From Azadirachta indica (Eukaryota; Streptophyta; Magnoliopsida; Sapindales; Meliaceae): a stretch of DNA of 64,000 bases. Within the stretch, counting starts at the first letter, position 1, and each line of letters starts with the position of its first letter. This document shows, one piece after another, positions 50,863 through 62,880 of this stretch. Below the pieces are notes generated by a model. That model saw only the letters and a list, made by a program, of their open reading frames with translations. It ran no database searches and was not told the origin of the DNA. The stretch is from assembly GCA_022749755.1 (NCBI GenBank), contig CM040452.1:9380350-9444349 (forward strand), read 5' to 3'. The translations under genes were made by a program, and so were the position numbers.

Positions 50863-51249
50863 TACTACAAGTAGCCTTCAATGATAGTTATAGACCATCG
50901 CGATGAATCAAAAAAAAGGGAAAAAGAAAAGAAAAGAATAGAGAAGAACAAAGAGCGAGAAGAAAAAAGAATTATTTTTATTAATTTAAAATTATAAAAT
51001 TACGATTTTACCTTTTTATCTATTTGAAATAAGAGTGTGAGTTAACTTTTGAGGGTGACATGATAATTTTTGAAAAAGTTAGAGGTGTAATGAAGATTGT
51101 CAAAATTGATTGGGGTAAATTGAAGATTACCCATAATTGTATTCTAATTATTTGTTTGAGTTTTTTGGAATTAATATTTATTTATTTATTTATTATCTAT
51201 TTAATATATATTCATAATAAATGATATAACATACATTATTAATATTTAT

Positions 51250-51345
51250 GATAGGTTTAGTCTAATGGTTAGAAATTAAATTTCAAAGATTAAGGTACAA
51301 GGTTCAACATCCTATAAGCAAAATATTTTGTTTCTTCTTTAGCAT
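51250..51345 (+). mobile_element. tRNA-derived SINE head, tentative
   Basis: GGTTTAGTCTAATGGTTAGA (51254) resembles a pol III A-box region, and AGGTTCAACATCC (51300) resembles a B-box (GGTTCGANTCC), with about 40 bases between. This is the layout of a tRNA-derived SINE 5' end. No tail or target duplication was identified, so the call is weak. Confidence 0.35.
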
Positions 51346-52664
51346 TATAACTAGAGGGGGAGTAATATGTAGTTTTAAAATAACAGAATTGTAAATGGTA
51401 GAAGCGGAATAAATTAGGAAAAATAAAATGATGGAGACGTTGTAGCTTTGTTTAACATTAGATTTTGAAAGAACCTGAAGCAAAATGATAATCCCACAGG
51501 GAAGCACCCAAAACATGTCCAAGCAACAAAAACCTGGAAAACAAGCAAATTCATTTTTGAAATTGAATCTTGACCAATCGAAGCATTTTGTGAAGCTAGA
51601 GTTTGTTTAACACAAATTGTCAAGAAAAAGAAACCAAAACGAAATTTTGATAATTTGGCAATATGTAAATTGAGAAAGTTAGCCAATTAGGTTCTTAACG
51701 AGGCTGCATTAAGCATATCCAATATCATTTTGTGATCTAGAGATTATATTTTTGCCATTTAATGTTTTTGTCCTACTGAATCTTTTTTTAGCAAGAATAA
51801 ATGCAATTAAAACCGGTGTAATTCAAGGGGCCTTTTGTGAATAGTTCGTGAATTCTCACTGCTTTGGCAATGTACTACATTGACAATTTGTATAACACCC
51901 CTAGCCCAAGTTCCACTATGCATATGTATGCTAAGCTATGTATTGGAACCAAGCATTCATTTCAAATGAAATGAATATAAGGCTTTATATTAATACAACT
52001 TTTGCATAATTTAAATAGTTATTTTACATTTCAGTTTATCTATAAAAAAATTTTTATTTAATAACTTATGATTTAATAGGAGTCAAGTATGATAAAAATT
52101 GATAAACAAATTTTTTAAAATTAAATTTCTTCAAAAAAATATCAGACTTTTAAGTTTGTATCATAACTTTCATTTTCACATGTGATGTGTAATTTTTATC
52201 GATTCGATAGTGAAATATAACTACCCAAAGTTAAATGTGCAATGATATGGCTTTCAACAATTAGACAATTAGATAGAATAATTAGTCAAAACCAGGTCAT
52301 CACTTGGGATGCCTAATATAATTCTTACTTAAATTTTTATCCTTTTCCTAATAAACAAACTTAATTGCTCTCCTTTCCCACAAAGGAATCTCCAACTAGA
52401 ATGCAATTTTATTGGTTACCATCGAAGTATAAGAGATTAATTGCTAAAAGACTTGTAGCCATTACAATCCTCCTAACCTCAGTACTTCAAATTCTATCAT
52501 TCTATTCTTTTTTAATTATTGCTTATCTTCATCTCTTTGTAAATGATTTTTTAGAAAATTTTCTTATCTAAAAAATTTATATTTCACTTACAAATTTATT
52601 AAAAAATAAAGAAAAATAAATACATTAAAAAATTAATAAAACAAATTATCCTAACTAGCAACCT
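51346..52664. other. gene-free spacer
   Basis: No coding, RNA or mobile feature is supported in this AT-rich stretch. It would contain the 3' region of the small minus-strand ORF at 52665. Confidence 0.4.
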
Positions 52665-52994
52665 TCAGCTGAAAGAAGTAATTAGTACTGCTATAATAAG
52701 ATCAAGACTAGCCGAAAAGCTCTCCCAACTCTCGTTCATAGGATCGAGGTTAGCAGAATTATCGTTGGGAGGCAAGTACGTCAAGAGGAACCCTGGCATC
52801 GGGTCAGCCATTGATTGACGTCGTCGAGGAATTCTCGACAACTCTGAATGTATTCGAGCAATTTCAGCAGCCAAATCATCGTAGCTTCTGCATTCATGGA
52901 GCTTCACCATTCCGGGCACGTGCAGAGGCTCGCTGATCAGTAATGGGACTAGCCTTACTCCTCTCTCTTTGGATTCTGAGCTCTCCACTTTCAT
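52665..52994 (-). CDS. hypothetical 109-residue protein
   Basis: I do not recognise this protein. The frame runs from ATG at 52994 to a stop at 52665 without interruption. It has more balanced base composition than the DNA around it, which favours a real or recently real gene. It is charged (KVESSESKERGVRLVPLLIS, then SYDDLAAEIARIHSELSRIP) with a basic RRRQS patch and a hydrophobic C-terminal end (SASLDLIIAVLITSF). No signal peptide is apparent. No intron is needed. It stands alone, about 470 bp from the start of a repeat (53461) in otherwise gene-free DNA. Confidence 0.4.
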   Translation of the reverse strand: MKVESSESKERGVRLVPLLISEPLHVPGMVKLHECRSYDDLAAEIARIHSELSRIPRRRQSMADPMPGFLLTYLPPNDNSANLDPMNESWESFSASLDLIIAVLITSFS

Positions 52995-53460
52995 ATTATG
53001 TGATTTTGATAATTTTGATCTCTTTATTGAATAAAAATAATATATCTATTATTGATTTCTTTTCTCTTTGTTAGCCTTACTATATGATCACAACCAAAGA
53101 CAAATACTAACTTTGTGAGAAAATATAAATAAGGGAAGAAGTTTTTATGCTGCAAAAATTTGGATATTGTTAATAAGATTCTCTTTTTAAATTAAACAAA
53201 AATGATGTAGAATAAATGAGATTATGTTATTTTAGGTATGTTTTGATTTTTATCAAATTAGATGCCTATTTAGTGTGTTTCTAGATTCTTATTTTCTTAA
53301 TCAAATAGGATTTTCTTTCTTTTTTTTGTTTTTTTTTTTTTTGGCACTATGTCTTGGTTAACTTGAAGAAAAAGTTTATGTGGGTATTTTCTGCAACTTT
53401 TGATACAATCTGATAATGTTAAGGCTTGTAGAGTATTATCCTGAAAGTTATTTTTATCCG

Positions 53461-53955
53461 TTTAGGATAACATTCTATTGCAGAAAGGCTAGTATGACAA
53501 TATAACTGCGAATCAATTATAGATTTGTTGTAACACGGCACTCCAAATACAACAAATTTCAAACAACTAAGAAAGGAACAAGAAAAATATGGTGATTTTG
53601 TTTCGGTAGCAAAGAATTAGATGACTCTTTAAAGAGTTACCTAAACTGCACAAAACTATCTTAATGCCTTTTAACTCAACCCATTTAGGACAATATCCTA
53701 ATGTAGAAAGGCAGGTCCGACAATGATAGAATTGTTGTAATGTTGTACTGCAAATACAACAAAATTTGAACAACTAAGAAAGGAAAAATGAAAATATGGT
53801 GATTTTGTTTTGGTAGCGAAAACTAGACAGAAAGGAAGAGAATGAATATAATGAAACCCTTTGCGAAGGCATGTATTTATTGGTAGAAGATGACTACTCA
53901 GACAGTCACTTAAATTGCCCAAAAATGTCTTAATGCCTTTTATTTTCGAATGGGC
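53461..53955. repeat. imperfect tandem duplication, about 223 and 272 bp
   Basis: Copy one (53461-53683) and copy two (53684-about 53955) both start TTTAGGA. Both contain CAAATACAACAAA, AACTAAGAAAGGAA, ATATGGTGATTTTGTTT and ATGCCTTTT. Copy two has roughly 60-90 extra bases including a TGTATTTATTGG block. It runs into the LTR-like sequence described next, so it is probably a rearranged LTR. Confidence 0.7.
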
Positions 53956-54166
53956 TCCTAAATTGGGTTTGTGTGATACTTTAAGCAATCCCATATCGAT
54001 AAAACACATGAGAGATGTTGGGTATATGAGTCAACGTGCTTTATGCTCTAACGCCCAATAGACACGTTTGGGGTTGAAAAGCCTGAAAATAAAAGCGTGA
54101 TGGGTTGTGTGCCTAAAACAAATAATATCTCTGGTGGATTGGATTGTAATAGTTGGTATCAAAGCC
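53900..54166 (+). mobile_element. LTR 3' end and primer-binding site of a plus-strand retroelement fragment
   Basis: TGGTATCAAAGCC at 54154-54166 differs by one base from TGGTATCAGAGCC, the usual plant retroelement primer-binding site complementary to initiator tRNA-Met. The sequence before it (CCCATATCGATAAAACACAT, AACGCCCAATAGACACG, AATAATATCTCTGGTGGATT) resembles the LTR ends that usually precede such sites. No coding region follows in this direction, so only a fragment remains. Confidence 0.6.
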
Positions 54167-54169
54167 ACT

Positions 54170-54325
54170 TTACATGTCCATATTAACTTGTTAATTCATT
54201 TAAGGAGTGTTTATACATATAAAAACACTTCAAAAGGCTTGTTACTAGATAATTTGGATATTAATATTCTGAAATACCACACAACTACATATAACAATCC
54301 CTTATATATATATATTTTAAAATGC
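54170..54325. repeat. direct repeat, left copy (candidate Copia LTR remnant)
   Basis: This stretch and 58788-58915 share, in the same orientation, ATATTAACTTGTTAA, GTGTTT.TA.ACATA.A, ACTTCAAAAGGCTTGTTACT-type sequence and AATACCACACAA(C/T)TA. They flank the minus-strand Copia pol remnant at 55030-56900 and are therefore candidate remnants of its two LTRs. Confidence 0.5.
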
Positions 54326-55029
54326 ATAATACAAGACCTAGCTCATCACTATTTGATATCAAATTTAATGCAAACAAAATAGTAATTATCCAGCTACAAA
54401 CCAACAATTGAGCAAGTAATTGTGTCTTACACTAGGAAAACATAATAAGTTTCTATGAACCATAGCGGTTTAGTATAAATCAGTGAATTGATTGCTCATA
54501 TTAAGTATAATCTTATTCCTTTTTATTCTGTGGTTGGATACTTTTGTGGTCCTGCATTATCTTGATACTTATGAGTGCTTTAGGGTTGTTTGCCTTACTC
54601 TCATAGGTATCGACTTAATTTCACACTCATTTAGGTGAGCTTTCGTCAAGTGTACCCTAAAATTTAAAGATACTATTATACATACATAGAGCTATGAAGT
54701 TCATTAAGAAAATTAGTTCAACAATTTTCATTATAATTATTTTATTTTCTAGTCTTAGAGGACAAGTATTTAAATGACAATAACTCAAGATAACAAGTGA
54801 CTTGTTATTACCCCTTTAAACCTATTTCATGGGATGTCTAATCACATAGATGGAGTTACTATCATTTTTACTGTTCTAAGTAGAAGTCTATCCTCTTTGA
54901 TGTTCGTTCCACTAATCCGCTTTGTAGTGTTTTAGTTAGAGGATCGACCAAATTCAACTTTGACCTTTCAAATCTAGCTTTATTGCACTAAATTCTAGTA
55001 GTTATATAATGATAATATGTTGCAAATGT

Positions 55030-56900
55030 ATATGCTTATTTTCCATTATATATCTTCCTTTTAACTTTAGTTATAGTAGCTTTGCAATCACAATGAATTA
55101 AGAATGAAATAAAATGATGATTGCAAATGAAAGGATTTACCAAAAAGTTTTTTAACCAATTAGCTTCTGTACATGCCTTTTCTAAGGCAATTAGCTCAGA
55201 CTCCAAAGTTGAATAAGATATACAAGTTTGCTTCAAAGATTTCCCTGAGAGTACTTCTCTAAAATTTATTAGTGGATCTTATCTTAGTGAATTCATATAT
55301 CCAATTTCCATCATTGAATCTTTATAACATTGGTGGATTTCTAGCAAACAAGAGCCCAAAGTTTAAAGTACCTTTCAAATACCTTGTAAGTCTATCTAAA
55401 GCAATCCAATGATCATTATTAGAATTCCAAGTATGTTTAATTCATCTGCTAATAACATATACAAAATGTTTGGTCTTGTATTATTCATCAAATAAATGAG
55501 ACTACTAATTATTTGGGCACATCTTGTTTGACTAATATTATGTTCGTAATTTTTCTTAATTGAATATTTGCATCGCAAGGCTTTAAAATTTGTTGACATT
55601 TAAGATATCCAAACTTCTTCAAAAATTTCTCCATATAGTGTTCTTGTGATAACATAAAACCATTAGTTTTTTTTATCATCTTGACCCAAGAATAACACTT
55701 CTCTTATATCTTTCATATCAAAAGTAGAAGAAAGGTTTTAGTCTTATTTATCACTTCCATGCTTGGACTAAAAATAAACACATCATCTACATATAAGCAA
55801 ATCATCACAAAGTTATTACTTATTAGTATGAAAATATTTTAAAATGAACACGATAATCTGAATCATTAAGCAGTTAACCATTTGATAATAATATTTAATC
55901 AAACCATTGTTTTAGTTCTTGTTTTAATCCATATAAGAATTTAATAAGTTTATAAACCTTATGCTTAAATTTAGGAGCTATTCAACCTTTCAGTTGTGTC
56001 ATATATATCTCTTCTTCTAAATTGCCATTAAAAAATATGGTTTTAACCTCCATTTTATGTATAAATAAATTGTGTATAGTTGCTAAAGCAATCAAAACTC
56101 TAATGGATGATATTTTAGTTATAGAAGCATAGGTATTAAAATAAACTGTCTTTCTTTTGTGTAAATCTATTAGAATGTAATCTTACCTTGTATTTATCAA
56201 TGGACCAATTAGCTCTTAATTTTTTTTCTTGAATATCCATTTAATAGCAATTGACTTGGTACTAGGACGTAAATCAATAATTTCTCACGCATGACCACTC
56301 ATAATTGAGTTTAAGAAATTATTTACTATTTCCCTCCAAAATGGAGTATCAAGAGAAGTCATAACTTTTGAAAATGTTTGAGGATCTGTCTTAGTTATAA
56401 AGACACAAAAATCGCTATGCAAATTAGCTAGTGTCCTTCATGTCATAGGTCAATTTTCATTATTGTATTATTCATAATTTTAATAAATTTGATATTTGAT
56501 AAATTATTAGCAATAAAAATTCATTTTTTTAATATACAAAGCATTCATTGATACTAATTTTATATTAGCTCACAACTAGTAACATCATAGAAATTCAACT
56601 AACCTTACAAAAACATCAATGATTTCAATATAATAAAATAAAAAAATCGTAGATATTAATTTTGTAATAGTAAATCCTTGTACAATAGTTTCAATAAGAA
56701 AAATTCATATGACCTAATTTACCGTGCCATAAATCAATTGAGGCCGCAATATAAGCAAAAGTATAAGCATTTTTATTAATAGTTATGTCAAGTACATTTA
56801 AGCTTGAACAAATCATTGGAACAATACCTTTTTCTAATAAATACCCCATTTTAAAACTCATTCTTCTCCTTCACTCAATTGAGTATAGTTATATAATGGT
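55030..56900 (-). mobile_element. Ty1/Copia retrotransposon pol remnant
   Basis: The minus strand carries the pieces in Copia order. A pre-integrase block reads AASIDLWHGKLGHMNFSY (about 56720). The start of the reverse transcriptase block reads TSLDTPFWREIVNNFLNSIM and LRPSTKSIAIKW (56370-56220). Further on come NGNLEEEIYMTQLKG (about 56030), then IISSLIYLMNNTRPNILYML (about 55480), and finally an RNase H block with KQTCISYSTLESELIALEKA and TEANWLKNFL (55236-55036). The integrase core is missing between the first two blocks, and stops and frame shifts are frequent. It is an old, inactive copy. Confidence 0.8.
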
Positions 56901-56998
56901 AGCTTTTCAATTAAACATCCAACAAGAAATGATTCTGCACTCTACATTACAATTAATTGTTTTCTAAACCGGCCACTGAATTGGGCTTAGCCTCGCTG

Positions 56999-58761
56999 AT
57001 ATGGATGGCAATGGGCCAAGTGTGGGCAAGGGACCCCAATCCCCAATCCGGATCCAATTTGTTAAAAAGAAACCCATACCTGGTCCATCGTTTTTTTTTT
57101 TCCAAAACGGGGTTAGGTCGAGTATAGGTCGTTTAAAACAATAAATCTCTGACTTGGCCCATTGGCCTTTTGGATTGCTATTTGGTTATTGTTAGGTACT
57201 ATTTAACTACTATTTGATTATTATTTTATTACTATTAGACCTATAATTTTATTAAACTCACCCACTATTTAATATAAAGACTATATGTTTTTACTAAGCC
57301 CATCTATTATTTAATATTAAACCCATAATTTTTAGTAAGCCCACTGTTTTTGCTTATTTTATTTATGAAATTCAAACCTAAATCCATAATTTCAAGCCAA
57401 TTAATTATTCTTTTAAGAACAAAATAAAAGTCTACATATTATAATTAAGTTAAGAAAATAAAAATAAAGATTATATAAATTGTCTTACATTTTGTAAACT
57501 TTTGTGGTCTTTGTTCATCTTATATTACTATATTAAAAAAATTAATTCATTTAATTAGAAATTGATCGTTTTGTTTGACATCAATTGATTATTTTTATTT
57601 TAGCAAAACTCATTGCTTCAAATTCAATTATTAACAATTATTTAAATTATTAATTGATCGTTTCTTGAAAGTTGTTTAAATCTATTTTCCAAATCCAATA
57701 ACTTTTAATAATTTATATAATTTATAAGAAAATGTTAAATTATTAAAAGTAATTTAATTCATTAAAATATTTAATAAAATTGTCTAATTAAGAAAACATA
57801 TTAATTATTTATGGGTGATTAAAGTATTTAAATAAAATTGTCTAACTTAGAATACATATTTAATTATGTATGAGTAATTATAATTACTAAATCTAAATTA
57901 TTTTAAATTATAAAATTATTATATATATATTAAATATTACATTCTCCAATATGATGATCATCGAGCATAGTGATCAAAATTTTAAGTATCATAAAAATAA
58001 TACCAAAAAAGCAAAAACTATAGCAATCAACAAGTGATTTATGTTTGTGAAAATTATTCTCACCTCCAATGAATAAAGAGTCGTAGTGAGGAGTACTTGG
58101 TTATAATGTGTGTGTATATATAGTTAAGAATTTAGGATTTTCAAAAATATATTATAATTTAATTTTAGAATAGTTTACCAATATTAAACATAACATAATA
58201 TTAAAAAAATATTGTATTTATTGACTTCGATACATATTTAAAGTAATTTAACAAACATTAGCTTTTATATTTTTAATTTATTATTAAAGAAATATATCAT
58301 CAATCACCAATTTTTAATTCAAATATAAATTTTCAATCTTTTTGATAATAATAAAAAAAAGTTTACATGTAAAGTTACTAATACACTTACCATCAAAATA
58401 ATATAATAAAAATTCTCACAACAATCATCATAATTTATAATTTATAAAGGATTTAATTGATTAAATTAAAAAATTATAAACTTTTTTTTAAAGGATTTAA
58501 TTGATTAAAATAAAAAAATAAAATTATTATAATTATTTTATTAAAAACAATGGATCTATATGTATTTATCTACAATTATTTGAATTAATTTGTGCGTGGG
58601 TATTGGCTGGGAAAAGAGCGCCATCCATGTACTAGGCCCGTTTCAATCTAAGTATAATTTTTCAACCCTATACTCGACTGAACATCCATTTTTTGAAAAA
58701 CTTCGGCCTATGACCTAGTCAAGTTGAGGCCTTAAGCCTATGAACTTTTTTGCCATCCCTA
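56999..58761. mobile_element. non-autonomous hAT-like element, copy 2
   Basis: The ends are ATGGATGGCAATGGGCCAAG and TTTTTTGCCATCCCTA, inverted over GGATGGCAA. The body aligns with copy 1 at 48506-50397 at both ends and in the AT-rich middle. The flanks CTCGCTGA and CTCACTAC share five of eight bases, a weak hint of an 8-bp target duplication. It inserted between the Copia remnant and its right repeat. No coding region was found. Confidence 0.7.
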
Positions 58762-58787
58762 CTCACTACCCTTCTTTGTGATGTTAT

Positions 58788-58915
58788 CTTATATATTAAC
58801 TTGTTAACCTACCTTGGAAGTGTTTTCTATACATAAACGCTTCAAAAAGCTCGTTATTAGTCAATGTGAAGACATTGGTATTTAAAATACCACACAATTA
58901 TATATAATAATTTAC
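58788..58915. repeat. direct repeat, right copy (candidate Copia LTR remnant)
   Basis: Partner of 54170-54325 in the same orientation, with shared AACTTGTTAA, CTTCAAAAAGCTCGTTATTA and AATACCACACAATTATATAT. The similarity ends near 58915, which would be the outer end of the element. Confidence 0.5.
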
Positions 58916-60780
58916 ATATTATAAAATGAATTTTATGCTACTAAATTGATCAACTTTCTATCAATAAATATGATTCAATTATGTAATCTAAATATTCTAA
59001 CAATGTTTGCTTTTTCATCTTAATTTTAACTATTTTGTAATTATGTTAAAACATAAAAAAGTTAAAATATTTTATTATTGGTAAAGTTTAATTTTGAACA
59101 AGCTTATTTAATTGTAATTTTCAAAATAATCTTATAAATTAGGGTTATTTTCAACCTCACCCCATGCTTGTTGACAAATATCAGAGATATATCTAATTGT
59201 GTGAAAGGCATGATTGCAATTAACGGCTACTTACCATTAAGTGCAACAAATCGAGAGATAAAAGAGATATTTTAGACTGTTGATTTAAAAATGAAAAGAA
59301 ATTGACTTCGTGTTCAATTATGTTTGTCAGTTATAGTCAAAATTTGTCTTTTCAAATGTCTTACCTTTTTAGCCACAGTGATGAAGAAGCTGAAAATGGA
59401 GGGAAAATAGAGGGAAAATATTATGGCATACAAGAAGCCACTGGAAATTTTCTTACGTATTCATGAAGATAGCAATGGATACACTTAAGATTTAAGCTCA
59501 ATCTCTCTGCTACTCGAGGGTATTTTCTTATGATTCTTCATCAACATATAGCCATTCAAAGCAAACTTAAGCGAACAAGTCTTGGGTGTTTGTGTTAATC
59601 TTAACAGGTGTGAATCGATTTCATGTGATAGAGTTTGATAATATGAATTGAGTGAAATGCATGTTGTTAAAATGAAAGATAAAACCATGTCAACCTTTGT
59701 TTTTTTTTTTTGGGCATTGCATGCTTCATTCTCTGCATGCAATGAAAATGGGTTTGAATGATAAGTGTTTGGGTTTAAGTAGCATTGTACGAGTCCTTTT
59801 GTATGATAATATTTTGTTAATGGGTTGGTTGCAAATGGGTTTCGTGGTTAGTGTTTAGGATTAATTTGGGTTTCGATCGATTTCAGTTTGAAGATATTAC
59901 AGGTGTTAATGCATTTTATTATCTAATATGTTAATGAATGCATAGATTGATGTAATGGAAACGAGCTTCAAATTTATAATTGCAAGCACTTTTGGTCACT
60001 ATCACAAGCTTGCTTTGTTAATGGCCAAATATTAACAATAGGTTTACATTTTCATTTTTGATATTTTTTCAATGTGCTATAATTGTGATTTGCAGATTAT
60101 TGGGTTCAAGAATAGAATAGAGATATACTAATGTTCGAAAAACTAAAACTGAAAATAAATTAGAAAGTAAGAATAAGAATAAATGTTGATTTATTGTTTA
60201 TGATTTTGAGGAAAGAGATATTAACATTTTTATACATTTTGGGTTTTCATTTTTCATCTTATAACATAAGTTTCTCAATTTGTCAAGCTAAGGAATTTGA
60301 ATATTTTACTGTTATTCTTACTTTCTAATTTTGTCTGCTTTAAATTAATAGTATTGAAAATTACACATTACTATTCCACCACATTTCACATTCCAGGTTG
60401 ATATTTTATTATATTTTACATGTATTGTAATAATTATTGTGATGTTAGGAATATCAATATATTTTATCTCAATGCTTTCACCACTATGAAGTGAATTACA
60501 TGTAGTGGACATTTTGCACACCTGATAAGACACATTAAATTATCATGTTAAATATTTCATGATTATGTTGGTGGCAAAATTTTTTTTTTCTTTATGGCTA
60601 ATTTCTTTTGACTATTACTATAACAAGTACCCCTACCAAAACATAAACTCATGCTACTTTCAAATAAACCTAACCGCACTCAAACAACTAATACAAAGTT
60701 AACTTCACCTAATGTTACTTTAACATATAACATGCCTTCCCAAACTCATGACAATCTGAACACACATGACCCTTAATCAT
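58916..60780. other. gene-free spacer, possible MULE 5' part
   Basis: No frame with recognisable homology. It may contain the 5' end and terminal repeat of the MULE that follows, but no terminal repeat was identified. Confidence 0.35.
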
Positions 60781-62880
60781 AGGTTTTTCAAGCTGCTGGT
60801 GTTAATTATGTGGCCCCACAATATGGACAACATAATAATGGCCAGAATATAGAGCCTTCAGAAAATGAGAAGGGTGGAGGTGATTCATTTTATGAAGAGT
60901 CATCTATTGATAAGGGTTCAGCCAACCATGGTAGGGTTATTAGTGCTTACCAATCTATTGCCAACTATAGAACATGTGTGAGAACTGAAGACGAGGAAGA
61001 TGATGCTTTGTTATCTACCTATAAGTCTAATGAAAACTCACGTGGGCTATGCTTTAGGTCTGATCATCACAAAGTAGAAAACCAAATGCGAGAAGATGTG
61101 GAAGGATGATGTATAGACCTAAAGAGGGGGTAGATCAATTTAGGCTTGTAATGTTCTTTGAGAGCTTGTAGTAAATGGAGATGGGACTGATCGATCATGC
61201 CATTAAGGGTGCATTTCGAATGAGAAGGGTGAAGTTTGAAAGGAAAAAAGTAATGATGACATGTTATGGACACAATTGCACATGGAAGTTCCATGCAAGT
61301 AGAACTAGAAGAGGGGGCTTATATTAGATCAGGGGGTAGGAAGAAGTGCATATTCATCAAAAAAATTTTGGACAATCCTGAATATACAAGTACATGGATT
61401 GCACACAAATATATAAAACTATTTTGAGCAACCCATAAATTAATGTTAGGGTTTTACAAGCAACTGTCAGGCAGCATTATGGTGTTCATGTGTCAAAATA
61501 GAAGATATACAAGGTGAAGAAGAAGGCTTTAGCAGCAGTTGGATTTGATCATGGAAAAGGTTATATATATTTTTAAAAACTATGCTTAGGTAATACTAGA
61601 CAACTTGCCTGATGCCTTTGTAATTGTTAAAGTCAATAGAATAAATCACTAGACATAAAAACCATATTTGAAAAATTCATGGTTGGTTTCCTTGTTGCCA
61701 AGATGGGTTTAATAATAGGATGTAGACCATTTATTGGCAATGGCAGTTATTATCTAAAAGGCTCTATAGAGGAGTTTTGTTGTCAGTTGTGGCATTAAAT
61801 GGAAACACTGAAACTTTTCCACTAGCTTTGTGTATCTGTGATGGCGAGAACATAAACACCTGGACATGGTTTCTAGCACAGTTAAAGCATTTATTGAACT
61901 CCTTAAAGCAATTGACATTTATGTGTGATCACCATAAGGGAATACAATATACTTTGTCTGTAGAGTTTCCAAATGCCCACATATGATATTGTGCAAGATA
62001 CATTCTTGCAAATATTAAGGCAAAGCACCCGAAGGTCGATTCCAATAAGGAGTTTTGGGCTACTTAAAGAGCTTCAAATAGGCAAGCATTTGAGTGGGCT
62101 ATGGAATCAATGAAGAATATTGATGTTGGTGTTTGGGATTCACAAACGAAGATCTATCCTAAGCATTAGTCAGTCCATGCTTTTGATAACACCTACAAAT
62201 CAGAGCACACCACAAATAACATGTTTGAATCCTTTAATGCTTAGCTTGTGAGGGAAGAAAGCTTCCTGTCATTCACATTTGAAGAGGTTATTAGAAAGAG
62301 GTTGATAAAGAGGTTTAATAACAAAAGAAAGAAGGCGGTTGCATAGAAGTTTAGTGTAACACAAAGGATATACAACAGAATGCGAAAACAAATCATTCTA
62401 GGCAAGAATTATGCCATTATGCCTGCAAGTGAGAGTCTATTTGAAGTTGACGATAAAGGGAAGTCCTATATAGTTAACTTGGACAACAAATCACGTGATT
62501 GAGGTGGTTAGAGTGTAAGCAGCATTCCTTGTATGCATGCACTCCTGTGTATAATGTATAATGAGGTAGATATTTATGACTATATGGATGATTGCTTTAA
62601 GAAGGAAACATATCTTAGAGTATACAGAGGCATGATTCACCTACTACTTGACAAGAACATGTGGCCTAAAGTGAGAGCTGATGAGATACGCCCTCCATTG
62701 ATAAAAAAAATTGTGGGTAGCCTAAAACCACCAATTGTAGAGAGGCCAATGAAGTCCTTGTACATTGAAGGAGATATACATTAAAGTGTAGTATGTGTGG
62801 ATAGTATGGACATAATAGGAGGGATTGTCCAGTGAACCTCACAAATGTGAACAAAATGACTAGGCATTACCAGGTAAGTT
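60781..62880 (+). mobile_element. Mutator-like (MULE) transposase remnant
   Basis: The order is that of plant MuDR/MURA proteins. An N-terminal acidic part reads NNGQNIEPSENEKGGGDSFY (60830). The MuDR DNA-binding part includes FRMRRVKFERKKVMMTCYGH and CTWKFHA (61210-61300). A pre-catalytic block reads KHKLMLGFYKQ-type sequence and VILDNLPDAFVIVKVNR (61450-61640). The DDE region reads LLSVVALNGNTETFPLALCI and CDGENINTWTWFLAQLKHLL with MCDHHKG (61777-61940), then RASNRQAFEWAMESMKN (62070). A SWIM-like IPCMHALLCIMYNEV follows (62525), and a CCHC knuckle KCSMCG*YGHNRRDCP (62786-62833) has a stop inside. The first catalytic Asp, normally in 'GLDGCHLKG', is lost (GNGSYYLKG near 61732). Many stops make it inactive. 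Confidence 0.85.

Larger units (their letters stand above)
48179..51132. mobile_element. outer foldback element split by two insertions
   Basis: The outer ends pair as inverted repeats: GGTAATTATCAATTTAC on the left (48179) and GGTAATCTTCAATTTAC on the right (inverted, from 51132). The match continues through TTTTGATAATCTTCATTACA, a TTTTCTTCTT-rich block and GCTACTTG(T/C). The arms are about 300 bp each. The interior is interrupted by the hAT-like element 48506-50397 and by a second hAT-like fragment 50422-50862, so this is the oldest layer of the nest. Confidence 0.65.

Noticed and set aside
59485..59742. 85-codon minus-strand frame near the MULE
   Set aside because: No recognisable homology, low complexity at its N-terminus, and opposite in strand to the transposase.
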